Positions 11,107 to 19,062 are shown, counted from the stretch's first letter. The stretch is 19,158 nt of DNA from JAEUJM01 sp044221555 (GCA_044221555.1 JBGAOY010000044.1:1-19158); one strand, 5' to 3'. The notes: generated by a model from the sequence alone, not told the origin. Numbers and translations are program-made.

Positions 11107-13527
11107 ATGGGGGCACGGCGAGTTTTCGACGGTTCGGTTCGCTCGAGGTGGCTCCGATCGGGCCATGTGCTGACGCCAATGGCTCGCCGAGCGTCGTCGG
11201 CGATCGCCGGTATGGCAACCAGCGCGCTGCTCGCCGCCACCCTGGGTTCGGTGGCAACCGTGTCGACGGCCACGCCGGCGGGAGCGGTGGTGGCCACGCC
11301 GACGGTGTCGGTGCCCGACATGGTCGTCGGCGAGTCCGACGGCCAGGTCGACATACCGATCACACTCAACGACTCGTCGGCGTCGCCGACGTCAGTGGCG
11401 GTGTCGACCTCGGCGGGGTCGGCGGCGGCGAACGGCAGCGACTACGTCTCGGTGAACCAAGTCGTGACCTTCGACCCGGGACAGACGCACAAGACGGTGT
11501 CCGTGACGCTGGTCGACGACGCGGTTGACGAGGGTGCGCAGTCGTTCACGGTGGGCCTGTCGAGCTTGAACGGGTTGACGGGTGAGCGGGTGTTGGGGCG
11601 GGTGACGATCGTGGATGACGATGATGGGGTGGGGTCGCCGGTGCGGGTGTTCGCCCGGGATGTGGTGGTGGACGAGTCGGCGGGCACGGCGTTGGTGCCG
11701 GTGACGTTGGGTGGGGGCCCGTCGGGTGGGGCGCTGGATGGGGTGGCGTCGTCGAGCACGGTGACGGTGTCGTACGCGACCGCGGACGCGGGAGCGACGG
11801 CGGGTTCGGATTACACGCCGTCGTCGGGGACGTTGACGTTCAGCCCGGGTGAGACGGTCGAGACGGTCGAGGTGGACATCGCGGCGGACAACGCTTCCGA
11901 GGGTCCGGAGGGGTTGGAGCGGGTGGCGGTGAACCTGTCGAGCCCGTCGTCGGGGTCGTTGGGTGACGCGACGGGGGTGGTGTCGATCGCGGCGAACGAC
12001 CAGGCGGTGGTGGCGACGCCGACGGTGTCGGTGCCGGATCTGGTGGTGGGCGAGTCGGACGGGTACGTGGACGTGCCGGTGACGTTGAACGCGCCGGCGG
12101 GCCTGGCCACGTCAGTGACCGTGTCGACCTCGGCGGGGTCGGCGGCGGCGAACGGCAGCGATTACTACTCGGTGACCACCACGGTGCTGTTCAGGGCGGG
12201 GCAGACCGAGAAGACGGTCCGCGTCGAGCTGGTCGACGACGCCACCGCCGAACCCCAACAGGCGTTCACCGTGGGCTTGGCGAGCCCGTCAGGGCTCACG
12301 GTCGGTCACTCGCCCGGCACCATCACCATCGTCGACGACGACGGCGCCGCGGCGCCGGGCATCGTGGGCACCGTCACCGACGCCGTCTCCGGGGCGCCGG
12401 TGGCGAATGCCTTCGTCGCCATCCTCCGCACCGGCGACTTCTCGCTGGCCGGCGGGGCGGTCGCCGACGCGGCTGGGAACTACTCGACGCCGGTGGCGCC
12501 TGGTAGCTACTTCCTCTACCTGATCGACCGGACGGGAGGGCACACGCCGGGGTTCCTCACCGGCTCGAGCGTTGCGACCGTGACCGTCTCGACCGGCGAA
12601 CTGACCCATGTCGACGGGGCGATGGCCCCCACGCAGGGAGCGATCGCCGGCACCGTCAACCAGTCGAGCCCGGCCGCGGCCATCCCGGGGGCATGGGCCA
12701 TCGTGTCGACCGCGGCGGGCACGCCCGAGCGGGCCGTGGTGGCCAACGCCTCGGGGGACTACACCATCGGCGGACTGCGCACCGGGAACCACGTGATGGT
12801 CTTCGTCGATCCCACGGGCGCCCACGCGCCGCGCTACTTCCCGAGCTCGCAGACCTTCCCCGGCGCCACGCCGACCGCGGTGACGGCGGGAGGGTCGGCC
12901 ACGGCCAACGGCGCGCTGCCCGCCCAGACGGCGTTGGGCACCGGCGCGCTGCTCACCGGCACCGTGACCGAGACCGGCACCGGCGTCCCGCTGGCCGGCG
13001 TGCACGTGGTGGCCCTGAGGGCCTCCGACTTCTCCATCGTGCGCGGCGCGGTCACCAACGCGTCCGGGGCGTACAGCCTCAACGTGGTCGCCGGTCCGTA
13101 CAAGCTCGGGTTCATCGACGGCACGGGCCTGCACGCGATGGAGTGGCACAACAACCAGCCGGGTTCCGGTCTGGGGTCGGCCAGCTCGGTCACCGCGCCC
13201 GCGGTCACCAACGCCGCCCTCGACCGCACCACCGGGTCGTTGTCGGGCACCGTCACCGAAGACCCGTCGGGAGGCGCGATGGCCGGCGTGTGGGTGCTGG
13301 CCATCGGCCCGAGCGGGATCGCCGGCGGTGCGGTCACGGCCGCCGACGGCACCTACAGCGTCACCGGACTCGCGCCGGGCACCTACCGGGTCGAGTTCGT
13401 CGATCCGACGGGCGCGCGGCGGCTCGAGTTCTGGAACAACGCCGCCGACTTCAGCTCGGCGACCACCATCAACATCACCGCCGGCGGTCAGGTCACCGCG
13501 ATCAACGGCGCCCTTGCGGCGGCCTGA
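11107..13527 (+). CDS. Secreted Calx-beta protein with four C-terminal carboxypeptidase-regulatory-like domains
   Basis: The 806-aa product is predicted to be exported through an N-terminal signal (basic to about residue 35, hydrophobic about 37-58, ending ATPAGA). Three Calx-beta domains follow (about 61-175, 176-299, 300-415), with GSDY, PGQTxKTVxV and TIVDDD motifs; these folds typically bind calcium and mediate adhesion. Residues about 416-806 form four carboxypeptidase-regulatory-like domains (GTVT..., YxLxxxDxTGxH) matching, in order, those of the RCC1 giant. No sortase motif or C-terminal helix is present. ATG 11107 is preferred because GGGGA lies 9 nt upstream; ATG 11098 and ATG 11179 are in-frame alternatives. 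Domain 2 and the edges of domains 1 and 3 use mostly G-ending codons, unlike the C-ending codons downstream. Confidence 0.9.
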   Translation: MGARRVFDGSVRSRWLRSGHVLTPMARRASSAIAGMATSALLAATLGSVATVSTATPAGAVVATPTVSVPDMVVGESDGQVDIPITLNDSSASPTSVAVSTSAGSAAANGSDYVSVNQVVTFDPGQTHKTVSVTLVDDAVDEGAQSFTVGLSSLNGLTGERVLGRVTIVDDDDGVGSPVRVFARDVVVDESAGTALVPVTLGGGPSGGALDGVASSSTVTVSYATADAGATAGSDYTPSSGTLTFSPGETVETVEVDIAADNASEGPEGLERVAVNLSSPSSGSLGDATGVVSIAANDQAVVATPTVSVPDLVVGESDGYVDVPVTLNAPAGLATSVTVSTSAGSAAANGSDYYSVTTTVLFRAGQTEKTVRVELVDDATAEPQQAFTVGLASPSGLTVGHSPGTITIVDDDGAAAPGIVGTVTDAVSGAPVANAFVAILRTGDFSLAGGAVADAAGNYSTPVAPGSYFLYLIDRTGGHTPGFLTGSSVATVTVSTGELTHVDGAMAPTQGAIAGTVNQSSPAAAIPGAWAIVSTAAGTPERAVVANASGDYTIGGLRTGNHVMVFVDPTGAHAPRYFPSSQTFPGATPTAVTAGGSATANGALPAQTALGTGALLTGTVTETGTGVPLAGVHVVALRASDFSIVRGAVTNASGAYSLNVVAGPYKLGFIDGTGLHAMEWHNNQPGSGLGSASSVTAPAVTNAALDRTTGSLSGTVTEDPSGGAMAGVWVLAIGPSGIAGGAVTAADGTYSVTGLAPGTYRVEFVDPTGARRLEFWNNAADFSSATTINITAGGQVTAINGALAAA
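11401..12161. repeat. Direct repeat pair inside Calx-beta domains 1 and 3
   Basis: The 41 bases at 11401-11441 recur exactly at 12121-12161, precisely 720 bp away. A second near-copy pair (about 11287-11341 and 12007-12061) has the same offset. Both encode VATPTVSVPD or VSTSAGSAAANGSD. This indicates duplication of Calx-beta modules or recent gene conversion. Confidence 0.85.
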
Positions 13528-13567
13528 TCCACGTCGTCGACCGACACCACCGTCCTGGCGCCAACGA

Positions 13568-13592
13568 GGTCACCGGGTCACCGACGTCACCG
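13568..13592. repeat. Tandem GGTCACCG triplet upstream of the cyclase-homology gene
   Basis: GGTCACCG, GGTCACCG and (after one base) CGTCACCG occur head to tail, 60 bp before the ATG at 13652. An imperfectly defined promoter region with TTGT-GCG-ACAA (13600-13610) follows. The triplet could be an operator; nothing proves it. Confidence 0.4.
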
Positions 13593-13651
13593 CTGGGCGT
13601 TGTGCGACAATCGGCGCCGGCGCGGTCGGACGATTGGGGCGTAGCGCGCAG

Positions 13652-16600
13652 ATGGCGACGGCAACCGTTTCCGTGCTCTTCACGGACCTGGTGGGATCCA
13701 CCGAACTGATGTCGCGGGTCGGTCCCGAGCGGGCCGACGACCTGCGGCGCCAGCACTTCGGGGCGCTGCGCTCGGCCATCGCCGGCCGGGGACGCGAGGT
13801 GAAGAACCTGGGCGACGGGCTCATGGTGGTGTTCGAGAGCGTGACCGCGGCGCTGGCCTGCGCCGCCGCCATGCAACAGGCCATCGATCGCCGGAACCGC
13901 AAGGCCCAAGCGGCCTCACAGAGCGGGGGGAAGGCCGGCGACGAGGAGCTGTCGGTCCGCATCGGGGTCTCCAGCGGTGAGGCCGAGATCGAGGACGGCG
14001 ACTACTTCGGCGTGCCCGTCGTCGAGGCGGCCCGCCTGTGCTCGCGTGCCGAGGGCACCGAGATCCTCGCCACCGACCTGGTGCGGCTGCTGGCGGGAAG
14101 CCGCGGCGAGTTCGAGTTCGACCCGGTCGGTGAGCTGCGCCTGAAGGGGCTCGACGAGCCGGTGCGGACGTGGCGGGTGGCGTGGACGCCCGTCGACCCG
14201 CCGGATCAGCTGGGGGTGCCGGTGCCGCCGCGGGTGCGGGCCGCCGGCGAGGCGTCGTTCGTGGGACGGGCACCGCAGTTGGACCTGCTGCGCAGCGCGT
14301 TCCAGCGGGCCGAGGTGAGCGGCCGCCAGTTGGTGCTGCTGGCGGGGGAGCCGGGAGCGGGCAAAACCGCCATGGCCTGCGCGCTGGCCCAGGAGGTGGC
14401 GGCCGACGGCGCGGTGGTGCTGTACGGGCGCTGCGACGAGGACCTGGGCATCCCCTACCAGCCGTGGGCCGAGGCCTTCACCTACCTGGTGGCCCACGCG
14501 CCGCGCGAGGTGGTCGACGCCCACGTCCGCGAGCGCCGGGCCGAGCTGGGCACCCTGGCGCCGGAGTTGGCGGCCCGCACCGGCCTCGACGCCGGCCGCT
14601 CGGCGGGCGAGGGTGAGGCCGAGCGCTACATGCTGTTCGGGGCGGCGGTCGACCTCCTCGCCCGCATCTGCGACCTGGCGCCGGTGGTTCTTGTCCTCGA
14701 CGACCTGCACTGGGCAGACCGGCCCAGCGCCCAGCTGCTGCGGCACGTGATGAGCGCGGGCACCGGCCTCCGCCTGCTGGTGATCGGCACGTTCCGGGAC
14801 TCGGAGGTCGACGTCGACCACCCGCTGGCCGAGACCCTCGCGGCCCTGCACCGGGAGTCGGGGGTCGAGCGCATCAGGGTGGGTGGCCTGGCCGACGACG
14901 AGCTGCTCGACCTGGTGGAGGTCACTGCGGGGGCGATGGCCCCGGACGCGGGGATCGCGTTGCGCGACGCCCTCCAGGCCGAGACCGGCGGCAACCCCTT
15001 CTTCGCCGGCGAGATCGTGCGCCACCTCGCAGAGACCGGAGCGCTCTACCAGGAGCCCGACGGGTTGTGGTCCACGGCCGCGGACCTCGATGCCACGACG
15101 CTGCCGGTCAGCGTACGCGAGGTGGTGCTGAGCCGGGTCGCTCGCCTCGGCGACGACACCCGGCGGGTCCTGGCCATGGCCGCGGTCATCGGACGCGACT
15201 TCGACCTCGACCTGCTGGCCCGGGTGGTGGACACGGACGAGGATCACCTGCTCGACCTCCTCGAAGGCGCGGCGGCCGCGGGGGTGATCGCCGAGGCCGA
15301 GGCCGCCGGCCGGTTCACGTTCGCCCACGCACTGATCGAGCACACGCTGTACGCCGAGCAGTCCGCGGCGCGGCGCTCGCGCGCCCACTGCGCCATCGGC
15401 CTGGCCCTGGAGGACCTGTGCGGCGACCACCCCGAGGCCCGGGCCGGCGAGCTGGCCTACCACTGGGCCACCACCGCGGAGGCGCAGGCCGAGGACCGAC
15501 CCGTCCGCTACGCCCAGCTCGCCGGCGACCGCGCCCTGGCGGGGCAGGCGCCGGAGGAAGCGGCCCGGTGGTACCGCCAGGCGCTCGACCGCCTCGACGC
15601 CTCGCCCGAGGCGGAAGACGCCCGCCGGCAGCGCGCCGAGCTGTTGATCGGGTGCGGTGAGGCGCAACGCCGTCTGGGTGACGCCGGCCACCGCGAGACG
15701 TTGCTCGTGGCCGCCGACCTCGCCGATTCGCTCGGTGACGGCGATCTGCTGACCAAGGCGGTCATCGCCAACAACCGGGGTTGGAGCAGCGGGACGGGGC
15801 TCATCGACGAGGACCGCATCCGGGTGGTGCGTCGTGCCCTCGAGCGGTTGGGCCAGGTCGACACGCCGGAGCGAGCCCGGCTGTTGGCGGTGCTGTGCGC
15901 GGAGCTGCTGTTCGGTGCGCCGGTGGAGGAGCGTCTGGCGCTGGCCGAGGAGGCCATCGCCGTCGCTCGGCGGACCGGCGACCGGTTCGCCCTCCTCGAC
16001 GCGCTCATCCGTGTCCAGGAGTCGGTCGTCGTCCCCCAGACCCTGGAGCTCCGCCTGGCGTGGGTCGAAGAGGCGCGCCAACTCGGCGACCGCCTCGACG
16101 ACCACGTGCTGCGCGGCATGGCCTACACCTACAAGCACCTCACGGCGCTCGAGGCCTGCGACCTGCACTGGGTGCGCCACGGCCTCGACGAGTTGGACGT
16201 CGAGGCCGAGCACATCGGCCAGGCCACCTACCGATGGATCGCCGCCGTGCAGCGATCCTGTGAGCGGGCGCTGGCCGGCGACCTGGTCCAGGCTGAGCAG
16301 GAGGCGGGGCGGGCGTTCCAACTCGGTGCGCAGGGCGGGCAACCCGACGCCGCCGGCGCCTTCGGGATGCAGATCCTCACCATTCGATGGATGCAGGGCC
16401 GTCTGGCCGAGGTGGTTCCGCTGGTCGAACAGACACTGGACGCCGTCCCCGGCATCCCCGCCATGCGCGGCGGTCTCGCCTTCGCCTACTCGGAGAGCGG
16501 TCAGCTCGACGAGGCCCGCACCATGCTCGACGCGGAGCTCGAGGCGAACATCGAGCACCGTGGCGGCAGTGGCTGGCTGGCGACGCACGCCATCTGGTCG

Positions 16601-17002
16601 CTGGTGGCGTGGCACACCGGCCACCGGGAGGCGGCCGAGTTGCTGGTCGAGCGCCTGGCCCCGTGGCGCGAGCAGTTCATGTCCACCCACCTCACGACCT
16701 ACGGGCCCGTCGCCTACCCGGTGGGCCTGCTCGAGGCGCTGCTGGGCCGCCACGACGAGGCCGAGACCGACTTCGCCCTCGCGCTGGCCATCAACGAGCG
16801 CATGGAGGCCCCGTTCTTCATCGCCCTGACCAAGGTGGCGTGGGCCCGGATGCTGGCCGAGCGGGGCGAGGGCGACGACGTCGACCGGGCCCGGGCCATG
16901 GCTGCCGACGCCCTCGACCTCGCCGTGGAGGGCGGCTACGGCGCCCTGGAACGCCAGGCGGCGGCGCTCAATCGGCGCGCGGAGGCACCTCGAAGGGGCT
17001 GA
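13652..17002 (+). CDS. Class III cyclase-homology / AAA ATPase / TPR-like signalling protein
   Basis: The 1116-aa cytoplasmic product starts with a class III nucleotide cyclase homology domain (about 1-175): VLFTDLVGST (metal Asp12), KNLGDG (Lys51, Asp55) and DYFGVPVVEAARL (Arg128). The catalytic Asn expected three residues before that Arg is Glu125, so activity is doubtful. An AAA/STAND ATPase follows, with FVGR, Walker A GEPGAGKT (232-239) and Walker B VLVLDDLHWADRPS (Asp350, Asp351). The rest (about 600-1116) is helical and TPR-like. Relatives often end in a LuxR helix-turn-helix; this one does not, so it probably signals by ligand or protein contact. The start agrees with the beginning of the cyclase domain; the ribosome binding site is weak. 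It lies 124 bp downstream of the Calx-beta gene and may be partly co-transcribed. Confidence 0.9.
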   Translation: MATATVSVLFTDLVGSTELMSRVGPERADDLRRQHFGALRSAIAGRGREVKNLGDGLMVVFESVTAALACAAAMQQAIDRRNRKAQAASQSGGKAGDEELSVRIGVSSGEAEIEDGDYFGVPVVEAARLCSRAEGTEILATDLVRLLAGSRGEFEFDPVGELRLKGLDEPVRTWRVAWTPVDPPDQLGVPVPPRVRAAGEASFVGRAPQLDLLRSAFQRAEVSGRQLVLLAGEPGAGKTAMACALAQEVAADGAVVLYGRCDEDLGIPYQPWAEAFTYLVAHAPREVVDAHVRERRAELGTLAPELAARTGLDAGRSAGEGEAERYMLFGAAVDLLARICDLAPVVLVLDDLHWADRPSAQLLRHVMSAGTGLRLLVIGTFRDSEVDVDHPLAETLAALHRESGVERIRVGGLADDELLDLVEVTAGAMAPDAGIALRDALQAETGGNPFFAGEIVRHLAETGALYQEPDGLWSTAADLDATTLPVSVREVVLSRVARLGDDTRRVLAMAAVIGRDFDLDLLARVVDTDEDHLLDLLEGAAAAGVIAEAEAAGRFTFAHALIEHTLYAEQSAARRSRAHCAIGLALEDLCGDHPEARAGELAYHWATTAEAQAEDRPVRYAQLAGDRALAGQAPEEAARWYRQALDRLDASPEAEDARRQRAELLIGCGEAQRRLGDAGHRETLLVAADLADSLGDGDLLTKAVIANNRGWSSGTGLIDEDRIRVVRRALERLGQVDTPERARLLAVLCAELLFGAPVEERLALAEEAIAVARRTGDRFALLDALIRVQESVVVPQTLELRLAWVEEARQLGDRLDDHVLRGMAYTYKHLTALEACDLHWVRHGLDELDVEAEHIGQATYRWIAAVQRSCERALAGDLVQAEQEAGRAFQLGAQGGQPDAAGAFGMQILTIRWMQGRLAEVVPLVEQTLDAVPGIPAMRGGLAFAYSESGQLDEARTMLDAELEANIEHRGGSGWLATHAIWSLVAWHTGHREAAELLVERLAPWREQFMSTHLTTYGPVAYPVGLLEALLGRHDEAETDFALALAINERMEAPFFIALTKVAWARMLAERGEGDDVDRARAMAADALDLAVEGGYGALERQAAALNRRAEAPRRG

Positions 17003-17107
17003 CCAGGAGTTCGCTCATCCGCCAGTAGCTCCTCGGCCCCGACGACGCCCGGTGTTGTCCGTCGGTCCAACCACCGTCCGCTTCCGCTGGAACGGCACCG
17101 ATTTCGA

Positions 17108-17136
17108 ACCCGCCTGAATGCGAATCAGCGGCGGGT
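17108..17136. terminator. Hairpin between convergent cyclase-homology and Uma2 genes
   Basis: ACCCGCC (17108-17114) pairs with GGCGGGT (17130-17136), and an inner TGA/TCA pair extends the stem. It overlaps the Uma2 stop codon (17127-17125) and lies about 105 bp after the cyclase-homology stop. It could serve both directions. Confidence 0.5.
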
Positions 17137-17676
17137 GGTGACCAGATCCGCGGGACACACGTCAGCGACCACCGGCCAGTCGATGGTGAGCACCTGATCG
17201 TCGATGGCGAACTGCTCGCGCTCGTCGTCGCCGTCCCACCGGATGAAGCGAACGCTGGGCCCCTCCGGATCGGCGATCAGATACGCCCCGATCCCTCCAT
17301 TGCGGTAGGCGATCCGCTTGCTGTTCGGATCGATGAGGCGGGACGACGGCGAGATCACCTCGACGACGAGCAACGGTAGGGCGCGGTCGAAGCGGCTGGC
17401 CTCGACGTCGGCGCCCCGCGCGACCACGACGTCTGGGATGAGCAGGGTGCCGGCGCTGAGCACGACGTCAACGGGGCCCGGGAGCACTTCGAGCTCGGGC
17501 GGGCAGGCGGCGTCGAGCAGCAGTTGGAGCCGATGGCAGGCGCGTTGGTGGAGGTTGGTGGGCGACGGGCTCACCAGCAGGGTCCCCTCGATCAGCTCGT
17601 ATCGATGGCCGTCGTCGGGGAAGTGGTCGAGGTCGTCGATGTGGTAGGGACGACCGTGAGCCACGGCGTTACTCAT
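17125..17676 (-). CDS. Uma2 family (DUF820) nuclease-fold protein
   Basis: The 183-aa product matches the Uma2 family, which has a PD-(D/E)xK restriction-endonuclease-like fold. It has the opening YHIDDLDHFPDDGHRYELIEG (Glu27), LIPDVVVARG (Asp82), LLVVEVISPSS (Glu106) and a downstream Lys120 in PNSKRIAYRNGGIGAYLIADP. The expected acidic and lysine residues are all present. The biological role of the family is not settled. ATG 17676 is preferred over an in-frame start at 17730 because the family homology begins there and a TATTCT -10 box lies 6 nt before it. The same ATG also overlaps the stop of a small upstream ORF as ATGA, so coupling is possible. Confidence 0.9.
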   Translation of the reverse strand: MSNAVAHGRPYHIDDLDHFPDDGHRYELIEGTLLVSPSPTNLHQRACHRLQLLLDAACPPELEVLPGPVDVVLSAGTLLIPDVVVARGADVEASRFDRALPLLVVEVISPSSRLIDPNSKRIAYRNGGIGAYLIADPEGPSVRFIRWDGDDEREQFAIDDQVLTIDWPVVADVCPADLVTTRR

Positions 17677-17885
17677 GCGTGGAGAATACCGAAGAACACT
17701 GACAGTATGCAAGGGCTCCGGGGAGCGCAACCCGCGGCGAGGATCAAGGCAATGTCGTCCCGGTCGCGGGGCCCCAGCCGATGAGGGCGCTGGGCCGAGG
17801 CCCGCACCTGGGCGACGAACAAGCGTTGAACAAGGAGTGAGTCACGGCGGTGCTCGGGGGCGAAGAGCCTGGCGAATCGCCGCAC
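17673..17885 (-). CDS. Possible small ORF upstream of and overlapping Uma2
   Basis: A 70-aa basic product (begins VRRFARLFAPEHRRDSLLVQ) is not recognised. In its favour: AGGGGGG lies 5 nt before the GTG at 17885; the stop overlaps the Uma2 start as ATGA; and the promoter at 17938-17979 would place the start about 45 nt downstream, as for the lipoprotein gene. Against it: no conserved domain is seen, and the last 20 codons (for example ATA, TCA, GGT, ATT) depart from local codon use. It could be a leader ORF or a chance open frame. Confidence 0.35.
   Translation of the reverse strand: MRRFARLFAPEHRRDSLLVQRLFVAQVRASAQRPHRLGPRDRDDIALILAAGCAPRSPCILSVFFGILHA
17683..17712 (-). promoter_or_regulatory. 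Candidate leaderless promoter of Uma2
   Basis: TTGCAT (17712-17707) and TATTCT (17688-17683) are 18 nt apart, and TATTCT ends 6 nt before the ATG at 17676, with no Shine-Dalgarno sequence. This gives a Uma2-only start independent of the upstream ORF. Confidence 0.5.
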
Positions 17886-17937
17886 TGTGACCCCCCTATT
17901 TGTCGCCGACGACGTCCGAGGTTGCCGAGTCATCGGG

Positions 17938-17979
17938 AGGTTATGTGGACGTCTCATGCGGCCAATGTGACGTGTGGCA
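17938..17979 (-). promoter_or_regulatory. Divergent promoter with shared element (copy 3)
   Basis: On the minus strand TGCCACACGTCACATTGGCC (17979-17960) differs from the other copies at two positions, both inside or next to the -35 (ATTGGCC for GTTGACC). TAACCT (17943-17938) follows after 16 nt. It would transcribe the small ORF and Uma2. Confidence 0.45.
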
Positions 17980-18038
17980 CAGCGGGACCGAGGGCAGTCA
18001 TTCTCCTCTGGTTCCCTGTTGTCAAGGGGTTCTTGGTA

Positions 18039-18082
18039 TGCCACACGTCACGTTGACCGATTGGAATGGGTCTTCGTACCAT
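18039..18082 (+). promoter_or_regulatory. Promoter of the DUF2510 gene with shared element (copy 2)
   Basis: TGCCACACGTCACGTTGACC lies at 18039-18058; its end is the -35 box. An 18-nt spacer leads to TACCAT (18077-18082). The predicted start near 18089 leaves a leader of about 45 nt to the ATG at 18134. Together with copy 3 it makes an inverted pair about 60 bp apart. Confidence 0.65.
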
Positions 18083-18133
18083 CGCTGACATCCGGCAATA
18101 CTAAGGTTGCCGGCTGGGGGAAGGGTGGGAATC

Positions 18134-18892
18134 ATGATCGATGTCGCGGCCGCAATGAGGTTGGAGCAGGGCAACGGGGGGCACGTCGCCGACGCCGACA
18201 CGGTGGCGCCGGGCTGGCACTCGGACCCGCTGGGCCAGCACGACTGGCGCTACTGGGACGGTGCCGTCTGGACCGAGCACGTCTCGGACGCCGGGCGGAC
18301 GCCGCAGCCGGCCCCCGTGGCACCATCGTCCACGCCGTACGCGGTCCTGCCCCCGGGGGCCCAGGCATCGTCGTCCCTGCCCTCGGTGTCCCTGCCCTCC
18401 GTGTCCCTGCCCTCCGTGGTGGCCGGGCTCTCGAAGGCGGCGACCGGCCGGGCGAGGACCAGCGCGGTGGTGGCGCTCGTGGGCGGCGTGCTGATGGCCC
18501 TCGGCGCGATCCTGCCGTGGGAGGTGGTGACCGTGAACGGCGCCATCGTCGAGAGTGTGAAGGGCCTCTCGGAGGGGGCCGGTGGCCTCACCCTGGGTGC
18601 CGGCCTGGTGGTCGGCCTCCTGGCGGTCCTGTTCCTCAACGGGACGCTCGGCCGACGGTCCGCCGTCGCGATGATCAGCATCAGCGCGGTCGCGCTCGTG
18701 TTCGTCATGGGCAACTTCATGGCCATCTCGAACGACATCGACCAAGCGGCCGGCGCCGGCGTCGACGGCTTCGTCGCCGTGGACGCCACCCTCGGGATGG
18801 GCATCATCCTCGCGATCCTCGGGGGCCTCGTGGCCATCGCCGCCAGCGTGATGGTGCTCCTGTCCAAGGACGCACCTGCGGCGACCATCTAG
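18134..18892 (+). CDS. DUF2510 domain membrane protein
   Basis: The 252-aa product has a DUF2510 domain near the N-terminus (about 25-51): APGWHSDP, then WRYWDGAVWTEHV. This short tryptophan-rich module is common in actinobacterial membrane proteins, and its function is unknown. A Pro/Ser linker follows with the short repeat LPSVSLPSVSLPSV (DNA repeat near 18378-18420). Four predicted membrane helices come next: around VVALVGGVLMALGAILPW, LTLGAGLVVGLLAVLFL, MISISAVALVFVMGNFM and MGIILAILGGLVAIAASVMVLL. The ATG at 18134 has GGTGGGA a few bases upstream. The gene is driven by a promoter with the shared 20-bp element, linking it to the lipoprotein gene. Confidence 0.88.
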   Translation: MIDVAAAMRLEQGNGGHVADADTVAPGWHSDPLGQHDWRYWDGAVWTEHVSDAGRTPQPAPVAPSSTPYAVLPPGAQASSSLPSVSLPSVSLPSVVAGLSKAATGRARTSAVVALVGGVLMALGAILPWEVVTVNGAIVESVKGLSEGAGGLTLGAGLVVGLLAVLFLNGTLGRRSAVAMISISAVALVFVMGNFMAISNDIDQAAGAGVDGFVAVDATLGMGIILAILGGLVAIAASVMVLLSKDAPAATI

Positions 18893-18935
18893 CCCCGATC
18901 GTTCGCGGGCTCGGGTGAGCTGACCGGGTCGCGTC

Positions 18936-19013
18936 CGCGGAAAAGCCCTCCTGGCCTCGGAGGATTCGTGTTGTCGAGACATGATCCAGCGAGGCGGGGA
19001 GGGCACTTCCGCG
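18936..19013. repeat. 78-bp imperfect palindrome (30-bp inverted arms)
   Basis: Left arm 18936-18965 and the reverse complement of 18984-19013 match at 24 of 30 positions without gaps. They share CGCGGAA, GCCCTCC, GCCTCG and GGAT blocks separated by two-base mismatches. The 18-nt centre contains TGTC-GA-GACA. It begins 43 bp after the DUF2510 stop. It may act as that gene's terminator, or be the residue of a small inverted-repeat mobile element; no transposase is present. Confidence 0.65.
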
Positions 19014-19062
19014 ATCCCCTTGTAGCGGCGGACGCATCCGGCGGCCGCTCAGGTGGATCTGC

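Noticed and set aside
12289..13149. A 286-aa minus-strand frame within the Calx-beta gene
   Set aside because: It is the antisense of well-defined plus-strand domains, with no recognisable motifs.
13916..16753. A 945-aa open frame on the minus strand
   Set aside because: It is a high-GC shadow of the cyclase-homology/ATPase gene, whose motifs are clear on the plus strand.
17816..17829. CGAACAAGCGTTGA, resembling a LexA box
   Set aside because: The last two consensus positions fail and it lies inside the small ORF rather than in a promoter.
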